A DNA stretch of 64,000 nucleotides from Callorhinus ursinus (taxonomy: Eukaryota; Chordata; Mammalia; Carnivora; Otariidae): the NCBI RefSeq assembly GCF_003265705.1, contig NW_020312827.1, positions 15,530,154 through 15,594,153 on the forward strand, given 5' to 3'. The position numbers and the translations under genes are program-made. Shown in pieces: positions 45,000 through 55,095 of the stretch (its first letter is position 1; every line of letters begins with the position of its first letter). The notes beneath the pieces were generated by a model that ran no database searches, was not told the DNA's origin, and was given only the letters and a program-made list of their open reading frames with translations.

Positions 45000-45190
45000 G
45001 TAAATGTATGTTTAATTATATAGTTAATATATAAGTAAATATATAATATAATTAAATATATAATTAATAGTTATTAATTACATATTTATATATAATTAAC
45101 CTATAATAATATAATATATAATGTAATAATATATAATAATGTATAATACATAATTATAATATGTAATTATATAACCAACATAATACACTG
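45000..45190. repeat. AT-rich low-complexity tract
   Basis: About 190 bp made almost only of A and T in 'taatatata', 'ataattaa' words that can fold on themselves. Confidence 0.9.
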
Positions 45191-45239
45191 CTTGAACCCA
45201 AACATATACCCACCTTCCTACACAATCTACACCTACAGG

Positions 45240-45730
45240 ATACTATAATTTATTACACAAATACTCAGGGAACACACACTCTGCACCAGCCACTATGCTG
45301 GGTAAAAGTAACCTAAAAATTAAAAGGCCAAGAACCGAAACTCTAGTAGCTCTGCAAGGATGGGTGATAGGATGTGAAAGTGAGAACCAGATTTATAGCT
45401 AATTTTCATACCGTGTGATATCAAGGAATCACAAGCAATACAAGGGAATTAGCGTCAGAGATTTTGTTATGTTAAGGAAGGGAATTTGTAAGAAGAGGCA
45501 AAGTTAACGACTGGACTCAGGATGGCAGAATGTTCATTGTGTCTGGAAGTCAGCCCTACTAAGGAGAGACAGTTAGAGAGGGAAAGGGAATCCTGGTTTG
45601 AAGAAGCTTGCTTTGCAGCACTAAGGAGCGTGGATTTCATTTTTTTAGTACCTACAGTGGGTGCCCCTAGGATGCTTTAAGTGATGGAGTGGCATGAACG
45701 ATCCATATACCACTGGTCACTTCCAGTTAA
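45240..45730 (-). mobile_element. LINE L2 fragment (reverse)
   Basis: 'acacactctgcaccagccactatgctgg', 'agaggcaaagttaacg', 'gagcgtggatttcat' and 'ttaagtgatggagtggcatgaacgatc' parallel reverse L2. Decayed, with gaps. Confidence 0.55.
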
Positions 45731-45810
45731 ATATGGTGGGTTGAAAACATGTGCTTAGCTTCTATCCCAAAACCCCACCAAAACACTAAAATAATAAAAA
45801 AGGAATTCTT

Positions 45811-46026
45811 GGGGCACCTGGTTGGCTCAGATGGTTAAGCGTCTGCCTTTGGCTCAGGTCATGATCCCAGGGTCCTGGGATCGAGCCCCACATCGGGCTC
45901 CTGGCTCGGCAGGGAGCCTGCTTCTCCCTCTCCCTCTGTCCCTCCCCCTGCTCATGCTCTCTCTCTCTCTCTCTCTCTATCTCTGTGTCCCAAATGAATA
46001 AATAAAATCTTAAAAAAAAAATAAAT
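45811..46026 (+). mobile_element. CAN/SINEC SINE
   Basis: 'ggggcacctggttggctcag', 'cctttggctcaggtcatgatcc', 'gggatcgagccccacatcgggc', CT run at 45957-45979, 'ccaaatgaataaataaaatctt' and an A tail. No clear target duplication visible. Confidence 0.94.
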
Positions 46027-46699
46027 TGCAGGCCTGAAATTCCTCTCCCTTCTTCCTTCTGCAAGATAGAACTCACACTTCTCTGGTGCATATGACTCAG
46101 TTTCAAGGACAAGACTCTAGGTTCTATTAATGGAAGGAATGGGAGTCCCTGAGTGACTCCTCAGAACAAAGCTATGCCATTAGCCTAGATTTCTCACTCC
46201 AGAACTATTTCTTTGCATTCTACATTCTTTCAGCCATGGCATTTTGGGACTTTTGTGTTTTAGCATCTGGTCCCTTACCTTAGCTAACACAACGTGAAAT
46301 ATAAAAGAAAAATGACTAACCAAACAGAGAAAACAAAAACAAAAACAAACAAACAAAAAAAACCTTAGAAAAAATGGAGTCTATAAAGGCTGGAGAAAAC
46401 AATATATCTGCAAAACAAATATATCTGCAGTATCCACAAACAGATAAGGAATCATATTGAAGTAAGCAATATTCGGAGAACAGGTAAAAGCTATTAGAAA
46501 GCAAACACATGAAAATCGAAATAATGAATTGTAAAATTTTTAAACTTAGTCCTGCTTGCCCACAAAGATGAGTTGACTTGGAGAAGAAAAAAAAAAAAAA
46601 CAAAAAAAACAGAGCTGAAGGGATCTCTGAGAGTATATGATAAGGAGACCCAAGAATGAAAATAATTAAAGAAATAAAAAAATGAGATCGGTAGAGGAA

Positions 46700-46731
46700 G
46701 TTCAATATGCAAATTCAGTTGCATATTGAAC
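46700..46731. repeat. Perfect 13-bp inverted repeat (hairpin)
   Basis: 'gttcaatatgcaa' at 46700-46712 is the exact reverse complement of 'ttgcatattgaac' at 46719-46731, with a 6-base loop 'attcag'. The right arm overlaps the start of the DNA transposon at 46718. Confidence 0.9.
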
Positions 46732-47036
46732 ATTACAGGAGTTAGCCATGCTGACCCCCATGCAGTCAAAAATCTATGTGTAACTTTGGACTCCCGAAAA
46801 CTTTACTAATAGCCTACTGTTGCCTGGAAGCCTTACCAATAAGACAACTAACACATATTTTGTATGTTGTATATATTATATATTGTATTTTTTCAATAGA
46901 GTAAACTAAAGAAAAAATGTTATTAAGAAAATCACGAGGAAGAGAAAATACATTTACAGTACTATATTGTATTCATAAAAAAAATCTATGAATCAATGGA
47001 ACTGCACAGCTCAAACACATGTTATTCAAGAGTCAA
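46718..47036 (-). mobile_element. Palindromic non-autonomous DNA transposon
   Basis: Reads in order 'ctgacccccatgcagtcaaaaatc', 'aactttggactcccgaaaac', 'aatagcctactgttgcctggaagccttaccaataa', 'aacacatattttgtatgtt', 'gttattaagaaaatcacgaggaagagaaaatacatttacagtac' and 'cacatgttattcaagagtcaatt'. This is the full order of the eutherian family with ends 'ttgacccttgaacaac'. No transposase. Confidence 0.75.
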
Positions 47037-48549
47037 TTATAACAGGAATTCTGGAATTAGAGAGTAGAGAAAAAAAGAGGGGAGAAAATGATCACATAAA
47101 TTAAAATTCAAAACCAAAGGACCAGTGTTGTATGATTAAAAGAAACCACTTGGTCTCTAGGACAAGGCACATACCAAGTCACATCACTGTAAAAATTGAG
47201 TAATGAAATGCTGCACACTTCCAGGGAGAAAAGAAAGAAAGAAAAAGAAAGAACGTCACATATAAAGAATTAAGAATTAAATTCCAATTGAATTTTTCAT
47301 AGCAATTCTGCTGTCTAGAAGGCAATGAAGGGATACATTCATAGCACAGGGGAGTATTGATTTCCTATCAGGAATTCCAATCCCAGCTAAACAAGCAATG
47401 CAATGTGAAAGGATTAAAACCATTTTCATGATTCATGGCTTCATAATCCCCTTCCATGTATCTTTTCTTAAGAAGCTACACAAAGAATCTGCCCACCAAA
47501 ACAAGAAAGCAAATTAGGAAAGAGAGAGCTATGAAACACAGGAATGAGTAGAAATAAGGCAAGAGAGATGGAGACAGAAGGAATCTCAGGGTGGTGCTAA
47601 GGGCGAGCCCATGATAGGAACTATGTTACTTGTTCTCATGGAAGGAAGTCAGAAAACGCCAGACCAATCTTCCTACAGAAGGCCTAGTAGAATTCTTGAT
47701 GTGTTTGTGTGTATTGAGAGAGGAATTCACATGAGTATAGGAGAGTTTAATTGTAAGTACATAAAAACTAAACATATTATGAAAGAAAGCCTTTCTTAGC
47801 TCCAGAAAAAAAACAAAAACACTGTGTAGGGAAGGAAAGCAATCTTACTAACTGCCTTGAGTCACTTTGAGTAACATTTATACGATGATAATAATAGTAA
47901 TAATTATTCAAGCGCGTTATAATGCACGTTTCTTGACAGTCTTGTGGAATGAGAAGAACAGGTGTGTGTGGGTGAGGAGGGCCATGAGGTAGAGAGAAAC
48001 TAACTGAATTTCATGATCCATAGTGCAAATCGATACATGATGACTGAAACTAACAATCCAGAGGCAGCACTACAACAATGTTACTAAGATATGTGGAGGT
48101 AGAAACCAAAACATCAAAAAGGGATTATTTGTAGAAAGCAACAATGGATTTCCAGAGGTAAAATGAAGAAACGACTGTTTGTGTTATTATCACTGTTGTT
48201 TGTTTTGTTTTGTTTTTTAAAACAAACCTTGACCAGATATAATATAAATGAAATATTCAGAAGATTTAATTCTGGCAGAACTGTGGGGAAAAGTAGGTGG
48301 GAAAGGAGACTCATGAGAAGTGGTGTAGACATTTAGGCTTTGACTCCATAGAGGCACAGGGAGCAAGCAGAGGAGGATGCTTGAGGTAGAGAAAGACGAA
48401 GGCATGACTTTGCAAGACTGACACTAATTATAGTATTAAAAAGTTTCACGTAAGATTCAGATATATAAAAATACTGCCTTTTAAAGTTGAACAAACAGAA
48501 AGTTGCTGGAACAATAAGAAACTACTAGTAACTTGATTCTTAATGTCAT

Positions 48550-48715
48550 TTATGATTGTTTCCAAGCACTTCACAATAAGTGTTCTCACTGAAGTTTTAC
48601 AGCAGCTCTGTGAGTCTGGCAAGGCAGAAATGATTACACCCATTTTACAGATGAGCAAATTTTCAGTCAGACTGCTGGAGTCATCACTAAGTTAAGAAGT
48701 ACAGAGCAGAGCTAT
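48550..48715 (-). mobile_element. MIR element (reverse)
   Basis: 'caagcacttcacaataag', 'acagcagctctgtgagtctggcaaggcagaaatgattacacccattttacagatgagcaaat', 'agtacagagcagagc' is the reverse MIR core. Confidence 0.75.
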
Positions 48716-49439
48716 ATGAGTACTCCCATTATTAAAGATTCTCTGTTTACAACATATGCTTTAAAAGTGAATCAGTTTTTCTAAGCTTTTTCTTGCTTTT
48801 GCATTGTGGTGCAAATATTGGATCTTTGTGCCCAGTCCTTGGCACAGAGCTCTGAAATCATGTGGAATTGCCTAGATCATAGGAATATCTTTTGTTCTGT
48901 TAAGGCAACATTTAATGGGCTCCTGGATAGCTTTGGGATGGGGACTGGACACCAGAATGTAACCAGTAATGAGATTCCCTGAAACCGAATGTTCTCCTCT
49001 ATAAACTAGAACTATGGTCACATCTTGTTGATTGCTAAAGAATCAAACAAGATGGTGTATGAAAAGAAATTAGCAGTGTCCGGCTAATTATCAACAACCA
49101 ACTAAAGGTAACTATTATTAATGATAATTACAGAATTGAAAGACAAAAATAGTATTAATAAATACCAAATTGAATAATTAAAGATAGTAAGAATAGTACT
49201 TGCAGAATAGCAATAGCTGCAGTGACAAAATAGAAATAATGAAGAAAGCATGATAATGCATCTCCCACTTGGCATCTGCCACAAAAAACATTCCCTGAAT
49301 TTTCTCAGCAGTTAAACACTGACACTTCTATACCGGTATAGTTCTTCCTTCTGACATTGTAGGACTTATCACATTGATGTTAACATACTTAAGTGTGTAT
49401 CCTAATTATGTATGTATGCATGTAATTATGCATGTGCTA
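48716..49439. other. Unannotated sequence with MIR-like piece
   Basis: 48975-49090 is MIR-like in forward orientation ('gttctcctctataaactagaactatgg', 'gaaattagcagtgtccggc'). The rest is not recognised. Confidence 0.4.
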
Positions 49440-49580
49440 TAATTATGTATATACCATAAGCATGTGTTCCTTGAACCTCCAGAAAGCAGAAATTGAGTTG
49501 TCTCCATTTTTGAATTCCCAAGCTTTTGAAGTTTCTAGCATCTAGTAGATGCTAATATTTATTTATTTATTTATTTATTT
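49440..49580 (+). mobile_element. LINE L2 3' end and (ATTT)n
   Basis: 'ccagaaagcagaaattgagttgtctcc', 'tctagcatctagtagatgctaatattt' is the L2 tail, followed by (ATTT)n at 49556-49580. Confidence 0.6.
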
Positions 49581-50058
49581 GACTTATTAATGAATGAATT
49601 AATTAACACTTGTGAGGTTTTCTTATAATGTGCTTTTCATTTGACATGTATTGAATATATGCACATCTCAGAGGACAAGTCAATATTCAACTGCACTGAC
49701 TGTAAAACAAATTTGACGTTGCTGTTGGGTGGGCCATTTCCATTCTTCCAGGACAGTTTTGACAGTGATCTGCTAATAATTTTCGATAAAACCAAGGAAC
49801 TATAACAATTATCTTAGCTCCAATACTTTGTAGCAGTGACATGAAAGTGACTGTACTAACAGAGTGTCCTAAGACTAAGGAATCTTACCACCAGTTACTT
49901 TCTCTGCTTCTTTGTTTCCAGTGTGCAGAACTACATCTTCCCTTATGGCAGAAGTTCAGTCGCAAGGCAAATATAACATAACATTGGATTTTGCCACTCC
50001 TCCTAGAGTTGCTATGATGTCCAAATTGTTTGACAAAATTTTCACCTCCTCAAAATTC
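49581..50058. other. Unannotated sequence
   Basis: A strong polypyrimidine-AG ('tctctgcttctttgtttccag', AG at 49919-49920) resembles a splice acceptor, but no donor or coding signal follows before the L1. Confidence 0.4.
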
Positions 50059-50071
50059 TGGCTATTTATTT

Positions 50072-50663
50072 ATTTTTTTTCCTCCACATTTTTTTATTAT
50101 GTTATGTTAGTCACCATACATTACATCATTAGTTTTTGATGTAGTGTTCCATGATTCATTGTTTGTGTATAACACCCAGTGCTCCATTCAGTACTTGCCC
50201 TCCTTAATACCCATCACCAGGCTAACCCTTCCCCCCACCCCCTCCCCTCTAGAACCCTCAGTTTGTTTCTCAGAGTCCATAGTCTCTCATGGTTCATCTC
50301 CCCCTCCGATTCCCCCCCTTCATTCTTCCCTTCCTGCTATCTTCTTCTTCTTCTTCTTTTTTTTTTTTTTAACATATAATGTATTATTTGTTTCAGAGGT
50401 ACAGGTCTGTGATTCAACAGTCTTACACAATTCACAGCGCTCACCATAGCGCATACCCTCCCCAATGTCTGTCACCCAGCCATCCCATCCCTCCCACCCC
50501 CCACCACTCCAGCAACCCTCAGTTTGTTTCCTGAGATGAAGAATTCCTCATATCAGTGAGATCATATGATACATGTCTTTCTCTGATTGACTGATTTCGC
50601 TCAGCATAATACCCTCCAGTTCCATCCACGTTGTTGCAAATGGCAAGATTTCATTCCTTTAGA
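50072..50663 (-). mobile_element. Carnivoran L1 3' end with ORF2 tail
   Basis: Reverse oriented, about 590 bp. It has a T-rich tail near 50072-50098, 'gtcaccatacattacatca', 'gtgctccattcag', 'tctagaaccctcagtttg', a (CTT)n/T run at 50341-50370, then the end of ORF2 at 50548-50663. Flanks 'tggctatttattt' at 50059-50071 and 50664-50676 are identical, a 13-bp target duplication. It is the longest and best kept of the four carnivoran L1 tails here. Confidence 0.96.
50548..50663 (-). pseudogene. L1 ORF2 carboxy-terminal remnant
   Basis: Read on the minus strand, about 38 codons are open up to a TGA whose complement is at 50548-50550. The translation contains TTWMELEGIMLSEISQSEKD, typical of the last residues of L1 ORF2. 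The endonuclease and reverse transcriptase are absent (5' truncation), so it is not functional. Confidence 0.9.
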
Positions 50664-50676
50664 TGGCTATTTATTT

Positions 50677-51130
50677 TTATTGGAAGTTGATTTATTCATT
50701 GACTGTACTTGTGCCCAGAATACAGCTTATTTTTATAGTAGCCCATTAATGAATAATTGGAACATATGCTTGTATTTTAATTCTTGAATATTGATTTACT
50801 TTTTATAGAAGCAGGTGCAATTTGTGCCTTACATTGGAGCAATGTAATAGAGCAAAGAAGATGCTGTAGAAAACCATTAGGTAATTAAAATATACCCAAT
50901 TGCACAGGTCCTTATCATCATTAAGCAAATCTGAATTTTCAGTACCAGGAATGACTCTAGGAATATCCTGAGGATATTCCAAGAATTTAAATGTGCCATA
51001 ATCTAGTTTTTCCCCCATGAAACAGAGATATAGATTTAATTCAAAGAGTTTATATTAAAGTTGAGAGTTAGAAATCTGGTATAAGTTAAGTTTAGCTTTT
51101 TAAATACTATGATGAAAAGTGTTATATATA

Positions 51131-51170
<40 letters not shown>

Positions 51171-51239
51171 GGAAGAAGCTACTTTTAAATTAATGGATGA
51201 TAATAATTATGAGGTATCAACAACTTTCAATACCTGAAA
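50677..51239. other. Unannotated sequence with (TG)n
   Basis: A (TG)n microsatellite lies at 51135-51168. Otherwise no recognised element. Confidence 0.5.
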
Positions 51240-51455
51240 TAATTGTAATAGGTATACTTTATTTTATACTATGTCAGTTTTGCATACATTATCTTATCTA
51301 AATCTCCATAAAAATACTCAAGAAATGTGTTTTTGAATTTTGTAAATGAGGTAACTGAACCTGAGAGAAATTTTGATTTACCCAGTCAGCAAGAGGAATA
51401 GAATTTGAATATCGGTTTGAATTCTTAAACTAGTCTGATTCTTAAGCCACATTTT
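51240..51455 (-). mobile_element. MIR element (reverse)
   Basis: 'catacattatcttatctaaatctccataaaaatactc', 'gaattttgtaaatgaggtaactgaacctgagagaaattttgatttacccagtcagc' matches the reverse MIR core. Confidence 0.75.
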
Positions 51456-53469
51456 GCTTGCTCCTTCTTTTGTTTCCCTTTTGTACTGTACAGTTGGTGG
51501 ATAATAAAAGTAGAGAAATCCATTTTGTATATCTTCCCCCTACTTCTGAGCTTCACCTGTTCCCACTTTTCGACAAAATAAAAGAAGAGGGAAGAGCGGA
51601 AAAGGAGGGGAGGAGGAAGGAGAGCAGACCCCCTGTCTACAGATGTGACAAGATCAGATGAAATTTTATCTGTTTTTCTCTTCCCTGAGTCCCCTCCCCT
51701 GGTGATGTTAGCACTCTGAAGAGATGAAACATGAATAGAGTAGGAGAAGGAAAAAAACAAGAAGAGGGGAGACATGAAGGAAGAGAATGAAAATAGAATT
51801 AAGAATTAAATACAATGCGGAGTAATTAATAACTCAAGATTAAGGTCTATTTTCTTCCTGATTGGTCTTTTGAGGTATCTTTTAGGACTCCAGTAGAAGC
51901 TATACTATGAACACAAAGTGAAGATCTCCTAGGAATACACCCTTCATAGAAACAACGAATTTTTGGCTTAATTTCGAATATCTGAGACATAACAAATAGA
52001 GCATTTGGTTGACCTAAAGATAGTAGTTCCATCCAATGATATGCCGTGCTTAACCGTTTTTTTTTTTTTGTTGTTGTTGTTTTTATTTTATTTTATTTAT
52101 TTTTTATTACCTAGCAGCTTCAAAGAGTGCTTAGCGTGATCCCTGGACCTAGCATTAGTGTAGAGTGAGTCTGGTCCATCTTCTGCAGGCATGCCATCTA
52201 GGAAATCCAAAGGCAAGCTGCTCTAGAGATTGCCTTTCCAATCACAAGGCTCAAATTTTAATTCTCACGCCAGAGTATGTGGCCAGACCTTGGGTCTACT
52301 GGTACTGAATTTTTGAATAATTCATCTCTGCACCCACTGAGAAAAAAACTAGGGTGCTCTGCTTCCATGATATTATTTGGAACAATTTTCAAGATGCTTA
52401 TGCTTTCACATTTGAAGAGAAAGTTATCTAGAAAGATCATAAAGTGTGAGTGAAATTTAGCAGTTGGATCAGGCATCCGTGTAGCACCAGGGATCTGAGG
52501 CCATCATTTGACTTAAAATCAGATGAATCTGAATGTAAATTGGAACAGGTCAATCCAAAGGCTGATTTGGTGGGATGAAAACAATGTGATCCTGTCTCAA
52601 GTATTTAAAACTGTGAGGAATGAGAGAAGAATTGGATGTGGCATAGTAATTTTATTTAGGGAAGGTTGCAGTATGTTGTGTAAAGTCTGGTCCCGTTAAG
52701 GGTTCCTTATGTCATTCTCCAGCCGGTGATTTTCCTCATTAAAATCATCAGTGTGATTATGTGTCTGCTCTTCTAAATTGTGGTCACTTGACCTCTATAG
52801 AGAAGGATATTTAGGAACAGCAGCTGTGAAAAGGGGGGTGGTGTGGAGGGGCAAACATGATGTTATTCATTTGGTGACTTGCAGGTGAATTTTATTCTGG
52901 ATCTGAATGTTTATATGTATATTTATTAACATCATCCTAAGATTAAAACTCATTTTTAAAATGTTATTATTGAAAATTGGGTGATGATAATTTTTGTAAA
53001 AAATCATAAAACCAACCAGAAATTTATGGACCTTGGCCTGTGCCAGTTCTCCTTCCTTTGTCATTCCATGTTTGCTTCTCTGCAGCAAGCCTGGGAAACA
53101 CTCATGGCAGGGGTAGGGACTGAGCTAGGCAATGACATGCAAAGGGAAAGTCACTTATTTGGTGATGGTGTGAAAGGTTTCTCTTTGGGAACTGCCCAGT
53201 GTATGTGTTTAGAGAAGAAAAGAAGCCCAATTTAGGGCATGCTGTCCCCTCCTTGAAGGCTTCCAAAGATATTCACAGTGGGAAGTTCATCCCAGTTGGT
53301 TATTTTTGGATAAACATTTCATTTATTCTTACACAGAAAACCAGGAATTTTGGCAGGAGGCAAGAAATGGATATTAACAAAATAATGGAAATTGAAGAGT
53401 ATCAGCATACCTGTTTGTTTCTTTTCTTTTCATGCCCTTCTCAGTTTTATTATAATGTATTGAGGGTGT
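51456..53469. other. Long unannotated stretch
   Basis: About 2 kb. GA-rich patches near 51580-51630 and 51740-51790; a T/TTG run near 52059-52082. An acceptor-like 'ttgcttctctgcag' (AG at about 53085) has no matching donor. Open frames 52981-53235 and 53199-53474 overlap in different frames and have no domain. Confidence 0.4.
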
Positions 53470-53700
53470 ATTAGTCACAGTTTTCCAGAAAAACAGAACC
53501 AATATGAAATATATGCTATATATTAAATCCTGGTCTAATTCCTTAAAAATCATATATAAAAATATCTCATACATATAATTTGATTTATTAATTATAAGGA
53601 ATTGGCTCATGCAGTTACAGAGGTGAAGAAGTCTTATGATCTGCGATCTGCAAGCTGCAGACCCAATAAAGCCAGTGGTATAAATTCCTGTTGACATACA
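53470..53700. mobile_element. Unclassified eutherian dispersed repeat
   Basis: 'tgtattagtcacagttttccagaaaaacagaaccaat', AT-rich middle, 'aaggaattggctcatgcagttacagaggtgaagaagtc', 'gatctgcaagctgcagaccc'. This is a common repeat whose start also appears at 25998. Confidence 0.65.
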
Positions 53701-54239
53701 AAAGCAACTATCATAGAAGATTTAGAAGAAATTCTACCACGCCTTATTTTTAAGTTGATCTTATATTTCTTCCAAGAAGCATTAGCGTCTCAGTAAACAT
53801 TAGAGGGACCAACAGAAGAATGAGAAAAGCCCTGTCTTCAGTTTATACTACAAATCAGTTCTTCTCAAACTTGTTTTATTTAGTAACAGAATGAAGGCTG
53901 ATGTTCTCTGTGGGGGTCCAGGTTATAACTCTTGGCCAGGAGGTTTGAGGGTTCAGAGGAAGTAGGCAAGCTTTGCCTCCCCCATTCCACTCAAGAATGC
54001 ATATGGGAACATACAGAGTGAGATTTTGTGAACATTCGTTATTATTTTTTTAGAGTAAATGAACATCGGAAATTTTTATATTATTAGGGATGATCAATTT
54101 AGTCACACCTGGCAACCTAATATAATGGAAGTCTGTCTTGAAATTGGAGTTGGAAATCACTGAATACTCTTAATTTTTATAAATTCATTGTCCAACTGCA
54201 CCTTCATTATAGAGACTGTTCAAAGGAATAGAAGTTAAG
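53701..54239. other. Unannotated sequence
   Basis: 53858-53900 ('agttcttctcaaacttg') could be one end of a hAT fossil; not confirmed. Confidence 0.35.
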
Positions 54240-54475
54240 CATAATGGAATTGGTGTCGGGTTTCAGAACGGTGAAGACCAGGATTAAATCCTTCCCAAAT
54301 GCAAGGCCCCTGGTGCTACACCTGGGTATCAACTCAGCTGCAGGCAGATCTCATGGTTATTCTGTATTCGATCATAGGGTCCTCAAAGACATACCTACTT
54401 GGCAGCTTTATGCATTTGACAAGTCATTTAAACATTCTTAGCCTCAGATCTTTGTTCTGAAAGTGCTGCTTACAT
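54240..54475 (+). mobile_element. Possible MIR, interrupted or decayed
   Basis: Ends with 'tgacaagtcatttaaacattcttagcctcagatctttgttctgaaag', a MIR core, and begins with MIR-like 'gaccaggattaaatcc'. The middle does not fit. Confidence 0.5.
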
Positions 54476-54754
54476 TTTCTTGGAGGGATTTATTAGTAAT
54501 AAAAGAAATGACCAAGTCAAATCCTTTGTATAGTCCTTAGAGTAGCTAACTCTATTATTCGCCTAGTGCTTTTTCCCTTAAGTATTTGTTTATGGGTGTG
54601 ATATACATGCCATAATCAATGAAGAGTGACTTTAAGGAATTAGACTAGGATTCTAGAAGAAAGAACCCATTACGTGCCAATACTTGTACAAGCTTGCTTT
54701 ACACATGTCACTCACTCTAGTCCTCATTGACACTCTCCTCAATAGATTTCCTTT

Positions 54755-55095
54755 TTTCCTATTTTATAATGAAGACCCTGAGGCCCAGGGAATTAAAATA
54801 ACAGGCCAAATAAGAATGTTGGCACGGGGGCACCTGGGTGGCTCAGTCGTTAAGCGTCTGCCCTCGGCTCAGGTCATGATCCCAGGGTCCTGGGATCGAG
54901 CCCCGCATTGGGCTCCCTGCTCGGCAGGGAGACTGCCTCTCCCTCTCCCCCTCCCCCTGCTTGTGTTCCCTCTCTCACTGTCTCTCTGTCAAATAAATAA
55001 ATAAATAAAATCTTAAACAACAACAACAAAAAAGAATGTTGGCATGGGTCGGATTTGAACCCAGATTTGTGCAAGCTCAAAACTGTGCTTTTATC
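54755..55095 (-). mobile_element. MIR element (reverse) split by a SINE
   Basis: The left part 'ctattttataatgaagaccctgaggcccagggaattaaaataacaggcc' and the right part 'gggtcggatttgaacccagatttgtgcaagctcaaaactgtgctttta' are consecutive parts of reverse MIR. The SINE at 54829 sits between them. Confidence 0.85.
54829..55031 (+). mobile_element. CAN/SINEC SINE inside a MIR
   Basis: Head 'gggcacctgggtggctcag', core, 'gggatcgagccccgcattggg', CT-rich part, 'caaataaataaataaataaaatctt' and an (AAC)n-containing tail. Flanks 'aagaatgttggcacggg' (54812) and 'aagaatgttggcatggg' (55032) differ at one of 17. Confidence 0.96.

Larger units (their letters stand above)
45735..48425 (+). mobile_element. HAL1/L1-like LINE fossil with nested insertions
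   Basis: Best matched part is 47045-47500: 'cttccagggagaaaagaaagaaag', 'cacatataaagaattaagaatta', 'gctgtctagaaggcaatgaaggg', 'ttccaatcccagctaaacaagcaatgcaatgtgaaagg', 'cttaagaagctacacaaagaatctgcccaccaaaac'. This follows the decayed 3' part of a HAL1 (half-L1) element. The flanking parts are A-rich and less certain. A SINE (45811) and a DNA transposon (46718) are inserted in it. Confidence 0.55.

Noticed and set aside
46316..46705. 129-codon minus-strand frame rich in phenylalanine and leucine that looks membrane-like
   Set aside because: The hydrophobic residues come from A-rich plus-strand sequence read in reverse within a LINE fossil.
49880..50058. Strong splice acceptor-like site at 49920 followed by an open frame
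   Set aside because: No donor follows before the L1, the frame runs into L1 poly-T, and no domain is present.
53060..53235. Acceptor-like 'ttgcttctctgcag' followed by an open frame
   Set aside because: No consensus donor and no protein similarity; likely chance.
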